Shown one piece after another: positions 36,163 through 48,085 of a stretch of 64,000 bases of DNA. A program made the translations under genes and the position numbers. The DNA comes from Branchiostoma floridae. Its lineage: Eukaryota > Chordata > Leptocardii > Amphioxiformes > Branchiostomatidae. The DNA lies in NCBI RefSeq assembly GCF_000003815.2, contig NC_049988.1, positions 2,028,678 to 2,092,677 of the forward strand, written 5' to 3'. A model generated the notes under the pieces. That model did not search any database. It had not been told where the DNA came from and saw only the letters and a list, made by a program, of their open reading frames with translations. The number at the start of each line of letters is the position of its first letter. Position 1 is the first letter of the stretch.

Positions 36163-36896
36163 GAGTCGATTCCACATTACCAAGAGGGTGTTTCTTGCCT
36201 TTTGTTCCAACATTTTGGAAATCTTTGTAACATTTTAATTGTGATAAGTAACTGTTTAGAAGTGATCATTGTGATGTTTTAAATATCTTCTACAGTATTC
36301 AAGCATGTTAGAAACATTTTTAACATATCAAAGTCATTACTTCTGATAGTTTCTAAACTGTTTCAACATAGATTCACCATTTGTGATCACATGTGATCAC
36401 ATGTTCAAACATTGAAACAATATGATGAAACTGGGTCAGTGGGATAGGAAGAGGGCAATTTACACTTCCTTGCCAAGTACAGGAAATTGTGTCTGTCTGA
36501 CAGCTTCTCACAAAGGAGTCACCATTGTCTACTAAAGAAAATATAAAAATACAAGACCCAAACAAAAGGCCCAGCTTAGCAGCTTGGTTAATTGGGGTAA
36601 TAAAAGTTTTCATGGAGGGAACAAATGACAGAAATTGTTGGAACATGTAATCACATGTTCCAACAATAACAAAAACACATAGATGTTTCTAAATTGTTCT
36701 AAATAAAGAGATATTTGTACCATTACTTTCCCAATGTTTCCAACATATCCATATAGGTTCAAACATGTTCAAACTTTCATTTTCAATTGTTTGCACAATT
36801 TAGAACTTTAGTGACTGAAATATCCTTTTACTTAGGAAGGTTCAAACTTAATACAAATATTATTTCAAAACCCTCTCGGTGACTCGGAATGGACTC
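36163..36896. mobile_element. 734-bp TIR element in the 3' UTR of copy E
   Basis: Ends are GAGTCGATTCCACATTACC at 36163 and, on the minus strand, GAGTCCATTCCGAGTCACC at 36896, both continuing [A/G]AGAGGGT. TA flanks each side. Copy D reads gtacaataattgtaaaag without interruption, giving the empty site with a single TA. TA duplication and TIRs without transposase indicate a Tc1/mariner-type MITE. The interior has several tgatcacatgtgatcacatg and ttccaacat-type inverted words. Confidence 0.8.
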
Positions 36897-37305
36897 TAAT
36901 TGTAAAAGTTTTACAATAGATATAATGTTAATGACCGTTGTTAGACTAATATATGTGGAGACCAACAGATAAAAGATTAAGCACGCTATAGGAAATACAT
37001 CCAATCTAATAACAAAATACAAGTAGAATTTTTACAATAGATATAAATTCTGCTAATTACCGTTGCTTGACGCAAAGACAAATTACATCACTTAGGTCAG
37101 TTCTATAAAAATGTATAAGAAAAAAAAGCAATGATTTTTGGCAATTGTCCAAATGCTGCTTAAAAGTATAAAATGTACCATACGGTCTCTTATATTGTGA
37201 CAGCATTCAAACCTGAGATCTAAATAAATGTCAGGGGACAGTACTCTATTGACCCTTTTACTACAGCGCGCGCTGAAAAGTGTGCGCGTCAGAAGTGATG
37301 TATGT

Positions 37306-40300
37306 TCATGTCCCCTTCAGATATGGTAGGTACATACGTGCCACAGGTGAAAAAGAACCAGGTGCAAAATACTCCCTATTAGGCATATTTGCATTCAACT
37401 CTCTCCAGGCATCAGTAGACCTGTCATAAACATACACCAGATGTATGTATCCTTCCTGGGAGTCACTATCACAGATTAACAATATATGCAGCTGGTTCTC
37501 TACTACGAAAAGAATTGGCAGACTATCAATATGAAGACTTTCTGGATTAGGGTTTGGCCAGCCTTGTAGTTCCTGCCAGCTGTCTGACTCTGTGTCGTAC
37601 ACCATAGTGTAAGTGAATTCATCATCTATGCAGAAAATCTCTGTTCCCATTGCAACGGCTGTACAGACCTCAATGTACGGTGGGGTCCGCTCGCTCCAAC
37701 GGTCCTGGCTCGAAACATAGCAATACACGTCTGAATCTGTGAGGAAGTAGAGGTGTGAACCGCAGGACAATGTTGCACTGTAGCATAAATTTTCGTTGAA
37801 TTGTAGTGATGAACACTCTTGCCATTGATTTGTGTCATGGTTGTACTTTCTCATCTGCAGCAATGGCCTGTCTATTTCACGATCAACAGCAAGGTAGTAC
37901 AAGTTCATATCAACTTCCAAAAGCAGTTCCTGGCAGTGAGAAAAAGCATGAACCGGTCCCTGAGGTATTGAGGAGACACCTGCTTGCTCCCACACATTCT
38001 TCGCATGGTTGTACTTGAACAGGGACACCTGATTCTCATTTTCTAATACCGTAGTTTCCAGGATGTAAATGTCGTCATCACTGGTGACTGTCATGGCAGA
38101 GAACTCAGGCATGTCTTCACGACTGTACCTCAGGCTGATGTACTTCCCGTCCTGAGGGTTCATGAAAAGGAGCTCTTTTGATCTGAAGAGGGATAAAATA
38201 CATCACAAACTGTAAAAAAAATCAAGACTGCAAATTTTTACAGGATGAGGCCAAAATCACAGCCTGTACTGTTGTAATCTACGAAATCTTATCTGGTAGC
38301 CCCTTGCAAAAAGTTTTTATGTATAAGTTGCAATTAGATGTAAATGACACCTACTAGTAGGGTACATGACTGACACAATGGAAATATGTAAGACGAGAAA
38401 ATATATTGCACAAGGATTATTCACAATTATCCAAGTCAAACGAATAAGTACTAGTATATACTGACCCACAGTACAGAATAGCCATTTCTGTAGTCATTCC
38501 AAGCCTCGGTTTCAGCTTGGGGTTCCCTTTCTGTACCACATTCCTGATGACCTTGGAACTCCCAAGATGCTCCCTGACCAGGGGGTGATCCAAGATGGCT
38601 GCCATGTCATCTGAGGTCAGCAGGTTGAAGCGGATGTGAGGGAGGATGCTGGGTAGGAGATGCCGTCTGTAGGGTACATAGGGGCTTCTTAATCAAACAA
38701 GTTTTGACATCATCTATTTACATGTCTAGTACATGTTAAACCACAATATTTACCTATAGATCACTGACACACACCTGTCCTCCCTGCTGTGCTGCACCCA
38801 TCTCACCATAGCCTCCCACACTGTTGTCTCCTCTTTAACATCCAGCTCATCGTGGCTGATGATCTCAGTCAGCTGATTCACACTGAGGCTGCACAACTCC
38901 TCGCTGGAGGTAACCTATGTTGGTGCAGAGTATGTATGTACAGGAAGTGTGTGACACCTTCTGACATATAAGAATCTACAAGTGTTACTGTATATTACAA
39001 CTTGTATATGCTGTTTTTTTTTTAAAGCAAATGCTTTATTAAAGAAAAGCATCTGCACAAGTATAGCCAGTATGATTACTCATTTGCATAACACACCAGC
39101 TACAATGCACTAAATGCAGGCACGCCGCACAGCAGCAACAGTTTATAATTAGACTAAAATTCGTCACACCCAACTTTTGCACATCAAAAATGTTAATAGA
39201 GATGTAGCTTGATTGATCTTGAACAATTGTTTTTCCAATGCTCTTTGTAATACAGTAAACTATCCTACCAGCTTGGTCCGGAGTACCTGTCCAAAATCCA
39301 CCTGTATACAAATGTGTTTTTCTTATATTCTATGATTTCATTATTTGGTTTTACTCAACATTACCTTTGTTATATGCTTTGCATGTCTGTAATTGTTCCA
39401 ATGTTTGTTTGTTTTCTCAGTTTGTTTTTGATGACGACACGATAATATTATCAAGCATGTTGAGCTTGAGGGTGTCGCCATCATGTTATGTACTTCATAT
39501 GTTGTACAAAATGCTGGGTCTATTTTCCTTAAAATATTACAGTACCTTACTGCACACTTGATTTCCTATTTCATATCATATAGTTTCTGTAGTCCTTAGT
39601 TGCAGACTTGCAGTGTGTATGCAATATGAATACGAAATGTGATTGTTACATGTTGCATTTGAGACACATGTCTAACCCAATATGAAGACTAACCATAGTA
39701 AAGTGTCTGGCGATCCCCCGCAGACAAGCTTTTCGGACACTATCAACGGAGAAGACATCAGCAAACTTGTACAGGTCCACACAGGTGGAGCACCCAACGT
39801 TCATGGCCATGTAGCTGCTGCAGGTGTCTCTCACATAGTCCAGTTGGAGGAGGTCAGCTGCCTGGTACAGGGGCTGCACTTTGTCCAGGGACACGTGGAG
39901 GGTTCCCGAGTAGATGTAACTCAGGATCTCCCTGAACATGCCTGCATCCAAACCCTGTAAAACAATATAACATAAAATTGTTCAATGTACTAGTATGCCA
40001 TATACTAGTAGTGTATCATAATCAGGATAAAATGTTATCTAGCAGGGAAATATATATCACAAATTCTCATAGGACTGCAAATTTCATCACATTCTTTTAT
40101 TGAACATACATAATCAGTACTACATTGTATTTGAACATATAGTAACATGTCACTGATAAAAATTCTGTTAAAGTTGTTATGGATGCTCATAATGATAATA
40201 TTTGGCCATCAAAGTTGACCTTTAACCCCCAAATACCAATCAGGTCAGGAAGTGGGGAGGGGGGCATAGCGACGGGGCAAATTAAAGCGAAGTTAAACAT

Positions 40301-41163
40301 TTGTTGGTTTTGATAAACCAAGGGTTTCAATTGTTTGTTTGTTTTTGTTTTTTTTCTAGGACACATAGTACATTTGAAGGGTCATTATTTTGCTCTATTC
40401 TTACCACACGTTACGACAACCCTACCTGTAAAACAACCATCTTCTGACGACTTTCCGCCATGTCACTTGTAAACATGGCCCTGAAGTAGGGGCTGGCCGC
40501 GGACAGAACAAGCCGATGGCAGGGAAACCGCCGGCCCTCGACTTCAAGGACGACATCCTGCAGTACCCCAGCCTTTTGTAAGTCGCCCACAGTTCCAAGA
40601 AACCCGTGCAGATAGCTCTCGTCTTGGTAGGAACGAGGACGAACTGCGCTTACGGTCTCATTGATGTATTACTCCGCGAGTGGACACCCTAAAAGAGATC
40701 CGAGCCAAAAACGAACGGCTGCACGGACGCATGTTTTTAGCGGTGAGAAATTCCCTTTTAGCCAGCGGAACTGATCTCAAAAGTTAGATTGGTGAAAGCT
40801 TATTTGTAACTGAAGAAATTGGCAGGTAAAGTTTAGCAGCCGCGCGCTAGGTCGGAGGTACACAGTCGTGGGTTCTGAGTGGTGCGGTTGTACAATAGCA
40901 GCGAAAAAGTGCCTTTTGTGGGGATTGACTAATCGTAGTTTGTAATTGCTATAAAAAAAGTTCCTACGTATAGTTTACATTGGCAATTTTTTCCCACGAT
41001 ATAGGGTAAATGTGCTCGACATAGAATGAAAAATCTGCTGAAATTTCACGTAGCTTCATTATGAACGCGCCCATTTAAACCACGAATTAATACATAGAAG
41101 TCTATGGGAAGAAGAAACTCATCAATGAGACCTTAAGTGGGGTTCTTGGTCTGCGGCAGCCAT
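37306..41163 (-). pseudogene. BTB-BACK-kelch copy E, first exon split by a MITE
   Basis: Exon 1 is 41163-41137 plus 40653-40426, interrupted by a 479-bp insertion. The others are 39954-39694, 38914-38775, 38666-38466 and 38182-37306. Without the insert the frame is 577 residues with no stops: BTB ([17 protein letters not shown]), BACK (ELDVKEETTVWEAM-type) and a 291-residue kelch part ([57 protein letters not shown]). With the insert, translation from the normal ATG stops within about 14 codons. Rescue by a downstream ATG would lose the N-terminal part of BTB. If the insertion is polymorphic, an intact allele may exist. Confidence 0.8.
40654..41132. mobile_element. 479-bp MITE in exon 1 of copy E
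   Basis: The 13-bp TIR GGTCTCATTGATG starts at 40654 and its exact complement ends at 41132. Flanks are TTAC (40650-40653) and TTAA (41133-41136). Removing the element and one flank restores gcgcttacgtgggg, in register with gcgctgacgtgggg of copy A. So target duplication is 3-4 bp (TTA/TTAM), compatible with PIF/Harbinger. There is no ORF of note. A single end of the same type (atcaatgagacctta) occurs at about 59020. Confidence 0.88.
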
Positions 41164-41187
41164 GTTGATGACGACAGAATGACAACC

Positions 41188-41200
41188 AGGTCAAAGGGTA
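41188..41200 (+). promoter_or_regulatory. DR1-like motif upstream of copy E
   Basis: AGGTCA-A-AGGGTA, 25 bp upstream of the copy E start codon; its first half-site is the exact receptor half-site consensus. Confidence 0.4.
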
Positions 41201-41204
41201 GATT

Positions 41205-42050
41205 GACCTGACAAACACTGATTACCCACAATGTAGCAGTGTGTTGCTGTCATCTCTCGAGATCATGGAAGGATAAATGCCAGCATTATAGTGAGGCGTA
41301 AATAATTGATAAATGTACCGCTGAAAGGAAGGTTCTGTTTCACGAAGAAGGAACAACAGAGGATGTATAAAGGTACATAGCGGCAGTCAATTGTGCCGTG
41401 TTTCGTTCGGACCCCCCTCCCAACCACGCGCCCGTTCTTCGTGCAAGAGAGACAAAATAAAGAGAGGCAAGAGAGACAAAATACTATGAGCGAGGCTATT
41501 GACACATTCAGTGCACTATTTTTTTTTTTACACTAGACACAACTAAAATGAGAAAATCTTACGATTATATTTGACAGTCAACGCTCTGAAAATACAAATG
41601 GCATTCTGTGCCCATCATCAACCCCAAATACGATCTTTTTCACGCGTTTACGGCACCATTTTAAACATCGGAATGTACTGGCATACAATAAGGAGCTAGT
41701 TTTACTGTCACCGTATATGATCATGTTGGCTCGGTTTTGGAACAAAATTTCAGCTGTGTTTACGGACAAATTCCTGCCGTTTGGGACAATTTGCGGCCTC
41801 AAAACTTATTTCACAAGTGAAGCAAAGTTATAGTTGTTGTTTTACCCCCATCATTTTTAATGTGAAGGAAATATTCTTCCGAGTCGCTGCCGATAGCGCA
41901 ATTTGGAACCACACGGCCGAAATGACCTGTTTTGTGGTCAGTGTTATTCTTGGTTTATGATGTTAACAGAGAGTTTAAAAGTTGTTTATAAACATATATA
42001 TATCAAATGGATGTTCAAAAAGGTAAAAGGACAATTGAAAAAAAAAAAAA
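41205..42050. other. Intergenic, no gene recognised
   Basis: Only short open frames. A small direct duplication, gagagacaaaata, occurs at about 41446 and 41470. The block ends in an A-run at the left end of the next repeat. Confidence 0.5.
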
Positions 42051-43070
42051 ACTAGAGTTCGGCGACCTCATACCTCCATGAAAATTTAGAGCTTTCGTAA
42101 ATTTCATGCAATTGACTAAGACATTAACATAATTTATGCATGGTGTTGTTCATCATTGACAAACGTACACGTCACAATTATAAACTTCCCATTATTAATT
42201 ATAAAGCGGTTTTGCAATTTTATATAAATTATGCAAATAAGTTTCTCATTACCATATTTGGTATCTGCTTATATTCCATCTATCATAATTAACATGTGTT
42301 ACATTTATTAAAGTCCAGTTATTGAAAACAATGGAATTATACAATTTCCTCATTAATTATGCAAATTAAGTCCTCACTTGCATAACATGTATATCATTAT
42401 GAACATCTTTGCCTAAGGTCCCGCATGCCTAATATGATGCCAATCCGTCAATCCTTTCTGCAGTTATCCTCTTTGGAGTGTCTTGACAAAAACAGCCCCT
42501 GCAGTTCCCGAATTAAATGTTAGGGGACTGAAACTTGCCCCAATTTGTCATGACACTAAAAGCTATCTACAACCCAAATTTCAAGACCATATCACATCAA
42601 AGACAAGAGATACAATGTTGTTATTAATTATGCAAATTTGCTCCTATTTTGCATCATTAGTATTTCATTTTGTACAACATTGTCCGAGGTACCTACATAC
42701 CAAAAATCAGGAAAATCCGTTGTTCCCTTCTTGAGTTATCCTCTTCAGAAGTTTTTGACAAAAATGCCCCTGATATCCCAAAACTACACGCTAGGGGGCC
42801 CAAACTTATGTCATTTCTTACTGAGCACAAGAGCTATCTAATACTCAAAAATCGTGACCATAGTATGTTCAGAACATCGAAATAGCAAACCAGGAAGTTG
42901 CGCTGCAGTACCAAGGGAAGCCGCTAGGGGGCCCAAAATCTAATCATTTCCAGCTTTTATCACACACTACCAACACACCAAGTATGAAACCAATCCACCC
43001 AACCGTTCATGAGTTATTTTGTTTACACACACAAACACAGACACACAGACAAACGCTGGGTAAAATAGAG
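42051..43070 (+). repeat. Modular dispersed repeat, copy 2
   Basis: Starts actagagttcggcgacctca and runs through module P (LSSLECL... PAVPELNVRGLKLAP...KSYLQPKFQDHI), module Q (LSSSEVFDKNAPDIPKLHARGPK...KSYLILKNRDH) and module R to a (CA)n-like tail. One extra base breaks the P frame relative to copy 3 (gacaaaaacagcccc versus gacaaaaacgcccc). Confidence 0.8.
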
Positions 43071-43075
43071 TTCGG

Positions 43076-44161
43076 CGACCTCATACCTCCATGAACATTT
43101 AGAGCTTTCGTAAATTTCATGCAATTGACTAACACATTAACATAATTTATGCATGGTATTGTTCATCATTGACTAACGTACACATGTCACAATTATTAAA
43201 TTCCCATTATTAATCATAAAGCAGTTTTGCAATTTTTACATAAATTATGCAAATAAGTTCCTCATTAGCATATTTGGTATCTGCATATATTCTACCTATC
43301 ATAATTAATGTGTGTTACATTTATTGAAGTCCAGTTATTGAAAACAATGGAATTATACAATTTCCTAATTAATAATGCAAATTAAGTCCTCATTTGCATA
43401 ACATGTATATCATTATAAACATCTTTGCCTAAGGTACCCGCATGCCTAATATTTTGCCAATCCATCAATCCATTCTGCAGTTATCCTCTTTAGAATGTCT
43501 TGACAAAAACGCCCCTGCAGTTCCGAAATTAAATGTTAGGGGCCTTAAACCTGCCCCACTTTGTCATGACACTGCAAGCTATCTACCAGCCAAATGGCAA
43601 GACCATATCACAATCAGGACAAGAGATACATTGAAAAAACTGCCATGAAATAATATCCTCATTAATTATGCAAATGTACTCCTATTTTGCATAATAAGTA
43701 TTTTATTTGTACAACATTGTCTAAGGTACCTACATACCAAAAATCATGAAAATCTGTTGTTCCCTTCTTGAGTTATCCTCGTCAGAAGTTTTTCACAAAA
43801 ATGCCCCTGCTATCCCCAAAGTAGAGGCTAGGGGGCCCAAAGTTACGTCATTTTTTTTCCTGAGCACAAGAGCTATCTAATACTTAAAAATCTTGACCAT
43901 AGCATGTTCAGAACACCGAGATAGCAAAACCGGAAGTTGCGCTGCAGTACCAAGGTCACACACCAGGGGGCCCAAAATTGACCTTGACATTCGTCTTCCC
44001 AACCCCTACCTACATACCAAATGTCATCGTAGTCCATCAAGAGGTTCTCAAGTTATGATGAGCACAAATATGCGGACACACAGACACACAAACACACACA
44101 CACACAGACACACACAGACACAGACACACTCAAAACTATACCTCCATTTTTTCATGGAGGT
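43076..44161 (+). repeat. Modular dispersed repeat, copy 3
   Basis: Starts tagagttcggcgacctca immediately after copy 2 and ends (CA)n, actatacctccattttttcatggaggta. Module P peptide LSSLECLDKNAPAVPKLNVRG and module R peptide CAAVPRSHTRGPKIDLDI are both open. The octamer ATGCAAAT at 43375-43382 faces ATTTGCAT at 43392-43399. Confidence 0.8.
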
Positions 44162-44199
44162 AAATATAACTTCCATGACATTTCATGGAGGTAAAATAT

Positions 44200-44272
44200 C
44201 TCGCAGCACGGACTCGAACCCGAGTCGATGGTTTGGCGGGTCAACGCACTAATCACTTCGCTACGCCAAACA
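44200..44272 (-). ncRNA. tRNA-like sequence, probable tRNA-derived repeat
   Basis: The minus strand reads ggcgtagcgaagtgattagtgcg (A-box-like), then gactcgggttcgagtccgtgctgcg, with a perfect B-box GGTTCGAGTCC at 44210-44220. I cannot form a normal acceptor or anticodon stem (tttggcg pairs instead with cgccaaa), so this is more likely a SINE head or tRNA relic than a functional tRNA gene. Confidence 0.4.
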
Positions 44273-44278
44273 TAGACA

Positions 44279-46285
44279 ACTAGAGTTCGGCGACCTCATA
44301 CCTCCATGAAAATTTAGAGCTTTCGAAAATTCCATGCAATTGACTAAAACATTAACATAATTTATGCATGGTGTTGTTAATCATTGAATAACGTACATAT
44401 GTCACAATTATAAAATTCCCATTATTAATCATAAAGTGGTTTTGCAATTTTTGCATAAGTTATGCAAATAAGTTCCTCATTACCATATTTGGTATCTGCT
44501 TATATTCCACCTATCATAATCAACAATGTGTTACATGTATTGAGGTCCAGTTATTGAAAACAATGGAACTATACAATTTCCTCATTAATTATGCAAATAA
44601 AGTCCTCATTTGCATAACATGTATATCATTATGAACATCTTTGCCTAAGCTACCTGCATGCCTAAAATGCAGGCAGTCCATTGTTCCTTTCTGCAGTTAT
44701 CCTCTTTGGAGTGTCTTGACAAAAACACCCCTGCAGTTCCACAATTAAATGTTAGGGGGCTGAAACTTGCCCCACTTGTTTATGGCGCTAAAAGCTATCT
44801 ACCACCTAAATGTCAAGACCATAGCATGTCTGGAACAAGAGATACATTGAAAAAACTGCTATGATAGAATATTCTCATTAATTATGCAAATNNNNNNNNN
44901 NNNNNNNNNNNNNNNNNNNNNNNNNNNNNNNNNNNNNNNNNNNNNNNNNNNNNNNNNNNNNNNNNNNNNNNNNNNNNNNNNNNNNNNNNNNNNNNNNNNN
45001 NNNNNNNNNNNNNNNNNNNNNNNNNNNNNNNNNNNNNNNNNNNNNNNNNNNNNNNNNNNNNNNNNNNNNNNNNNNNNNNNNNNNNNNNNNNNNNNNNNNN
45101 NNNNNNNNNNNNNNNNNNNNNNNNNNNNNNNNNNNNNNNNNNNNNNNNNNNNNNNNNNNNNNNNNNNNNNNNNNNNNNNNNNNNNNNNNNNNNNNNNNNN
45201 NNNNNNNNNNNNNNNNNNNNNNNNNNNNNNNNNNNNNNNNNNNNNNNNNNNNNNNNNNNNNNNNNNNNNNNNNNNNNNNNNNNNNNNNNNNNNNNNNNNN
45301 NNNNNNNNNNNNNNNNNNNNNNNNNNNNNNNNNNNNNNNNNNNNNNNNNNNNNNNNNNNNNNNNNNNNNNNNNNNNNNNNNNNNNNNNNNNNNNNNNNNN
45401 NNNNNNNNNNNNNNNNNNNNNNNNNNNNNNNNNNNNNNNNNNNNNNNNNNNNNNNNNNNNNNNNNNNNNNNNNNNNNNNNNNNNNNNNNNNNNNNNNNNN
45501 NNNNNNNNNNNNNNNNNNNNNNNNNNNNNNNNNNNNNNNNNNNNNNNNNNNNNNNNNNNNNNNNNNNNNNNNNNNNNNNNNNNNNNNNNNNNNNNNNNNN
45601 NNNNNNNNNNNNNNNNNNNNNNNNNNNNNNNNNNNNNNNNNNNNNNNNNNNNNNNNNNNNNNNNNNNNNNNNNNNNNNNNNNNNNNNNNNNNNNNNNNNN
45701 NNNNNNNNNNNNNNNNNNNNNNNNNNNNNNNNNNNNNNNNNNNNNNNNNNNNNNNNNNNNNNNNNNNNNNNNNNNNNNNNNNNNNNNNNNNNNNNNNNNN
45801 NNNNNNNNNNNNNNNNNNNNNNNNNNNNNNNNNNNNNNNNNNNNNNNNNNNNNNNNNNNNNNNNNNNNNNNNNNNTACCTACATACCAAAAATGATGAAA
45901 ATCCGTTGTTCCCTTCTTGAGTTATCCTCTTCAGAAGTTTTTGACAAAAATGCCCCTGCTATCCCATAACTAGACGCTAGGGGGCCCAAACTTATGTCAT
46001 TTCTTCCTGAGCACAAGAGCTATCTAATACTGAAAAATCGTGACCATAGCATGTTCAGAACACCGAGATAGCAAAACCGGAAGTTGCGCTGCAGTACCAA
46101 GGGGAGCCGCTAGGGGGCCCAAAATCTAATCATTTCCAGCTTTCATCACACACTACCAACACACCGAGTATGAAACCAATCCACCCAACCCTTCATGAGT
46201 TATGCTGACCACAAATATGCGGACACACAGACAGACACACACACAGACACACCAAAAACTATACCTCCATTTTTTCATGGAGGTA
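44279..46285 (+). repeat. Modular dispersed repeat, copy 4 (contains gap)
   Basis: Starts actagagttcggcgacctca, shows module P before the gap and modules Q and R after it, and ends (CA)n, actatacctccattttttcatggaggtaa. The 984-N gap is larger than the missing P-to-Q sequence expected from copies 2 and 3 (about 140 bp), so extra modules or another insert may be hidden. Confidence 0.75.
44892..45875. other. Assembly gap (984 N)
   Basis: Run of N inside the modular repeat. The non-round length suggests a size estimated from paired reads. Confidence 0.99.
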
Positions 46286-46289
46286 ATAA

Positions 46290-48085
46290 CTGCATGTATT
46301 AACAGGTATCTTAATGTACGGCATTACTTGAATACGTCCGTTCACTTCAAGATTCAAAGATTCTAATGTCTAATCTTCCGAACAATGTCTAATCAACTGT
46401 TACTTGTGTGAAAAGTTTGTAATGAGACGAGAGCCTGGCAAAATAATGTCGGGACAGTCATGTTACAAGCTCTGATTGGCTGGCTGGCATATCGGTGTGT
46501 CAATAGCCTATTGGCACACTCAGTGTGTCAATAGCCACAACGAAGTAATATACACAGAGGAAGTGACAAAGGTAAGCTGTAACAGCAACATGTAACTGGA
46601 GAAAATGTTGCGTTGATCATTTGCCAAATTAGCATTGCTTGAGAAATTGCAGTAAACCAGCCGGTATTATGCCAATGGATGTTACCACTTACGGATCGCA
46701 AAAGATTGCCCACGTTTTGGCACGTAGACAGTACGAATTTGCACGTACGGCGGATTGTGCCCACAGAATAATTCGGTAATAGGGCCGCACTTGGCTGTTT
46801 TTTAAAGACGAAAAGATTACTCTACTGCTAATATTACTTTTATTAGTAAAGCACAGTTTTTTGAAAGAGAAGTGGTCCACCCTGTTGTGAGTAGAGTGAA
46901 CAAATCAATGTGTCCGTATATGCAGCGCGATATTTTATACATATTAGCACAAAGCTAAGCTCGTTACGCCATGAGGCGGTTTACCGGGTGTGCAGGACAA
47001 ACAGATTTACATTGCTCATCCTGGGAATGTCTTTTTTTTCAAAAGAATAGATAATGGTAATAGTATTCCATCAATATTTCCCATTTTCTTGTAACAGTTT
47101 GCAAATGGGTCCATGGGCTAGGAAGAAAGCAAATTACACATTCTATCACAGAGTCATGCAGATGTTTGAAATCTATTGCAAATACAGGGATTGAAAAGAA
47201 TTCAAATTTTGATATTCTTCCATTCGAAGCAATTATCAATTCTTGCAAATGTTGTCTACAAACCCTTGTCTTGACTTAGATGTGTCTATTTGTCAATCAA
47301 ATAAAATTGACCAGTAACAGATAGAGGACTAGGACCGTTGTTGTCAGAAAGAAAACTACAGGAATCATATTGCGATGAACAGGATAAAGTGTGTGAGATT
47401 TAAAGAGAGACTGCAGCAGCTGCAGGGTGTCCAGACGACTACAGCAGCAGAATACTGTGGACTTCTGTGATACATTATTGTAAACCAACCAGACAAGAGT
47501 CAAAAGACTGGAAATTGTACTTTTATTAAACTTCTTTATTTTCACTTATCAGTTATGCTCTTACATGATTACATGTCAGTCTTGATATTCACTGAAACTA
47601 CTTTTTAAAAACTTAATTATATATTAATGTCACAGAGGATCACTTCACAAGACAAGGCCTCAACTTAGTCAAACAGTCCGGTGTTCCCGCCATATGCACT
47701 CGGCCGAAAACTTCCCCATGCAGACTCCTTATGCAGAGGTAGTGGCCAGACATTGCTTCGATCTTGAAACCGGTGAATTAACATAATATAACGCTAAATA
47801 CTTGGGACTTGCTGCGTTTTGTTAATCCATAAATTCATATTAGGCAATATATCTAGAGCACCACCACAAGGCTGTTTGCCCCCTGTATGTTGCATATTAG
47901 AGCAGTTTTAGGTTATTTGAGGTTGTTTGAGGTGTTTAGCCAGACTGTCCTGTATCCACACACATGCAGGATGTCGTTCAAAATTGCATTTTTTTTGCTG
48001 CAGTACAGTCCCACTGGTCACACATGTTGGAATAAGTTACAAATGTGAGTTAAAACGGTAGATTTTCGTACATCAGAATAGTAAG
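46290..48085. other. 3' part of zinc-finger unit 1
   Basis: No independent gene. Segments 46850-46990 and 47325-47545 recur near 50650 / 60003-60150 and 63420-63600 respectively (gtccaccctgttg...gtgtccg; gatgaacaggat...gactgcagcagctgcag), so this is the 3' flank of the duplicated zinc-finger unit. Around 46490-46540 gtgtgtcaatagcc is duplicated. Confidence 0.5.

Noticed and set aside
44200-44272. Functional tRNA gene
   Set aside because: The B-box is perfect, but acceptor and anticodon stems do not form, and a competing pairing (tttggcg with cgccaaa) exists.
44882-45969. Frames of 335 and 361 aa
   Set aside because: They consist almost entirely of N from the assembly gap.
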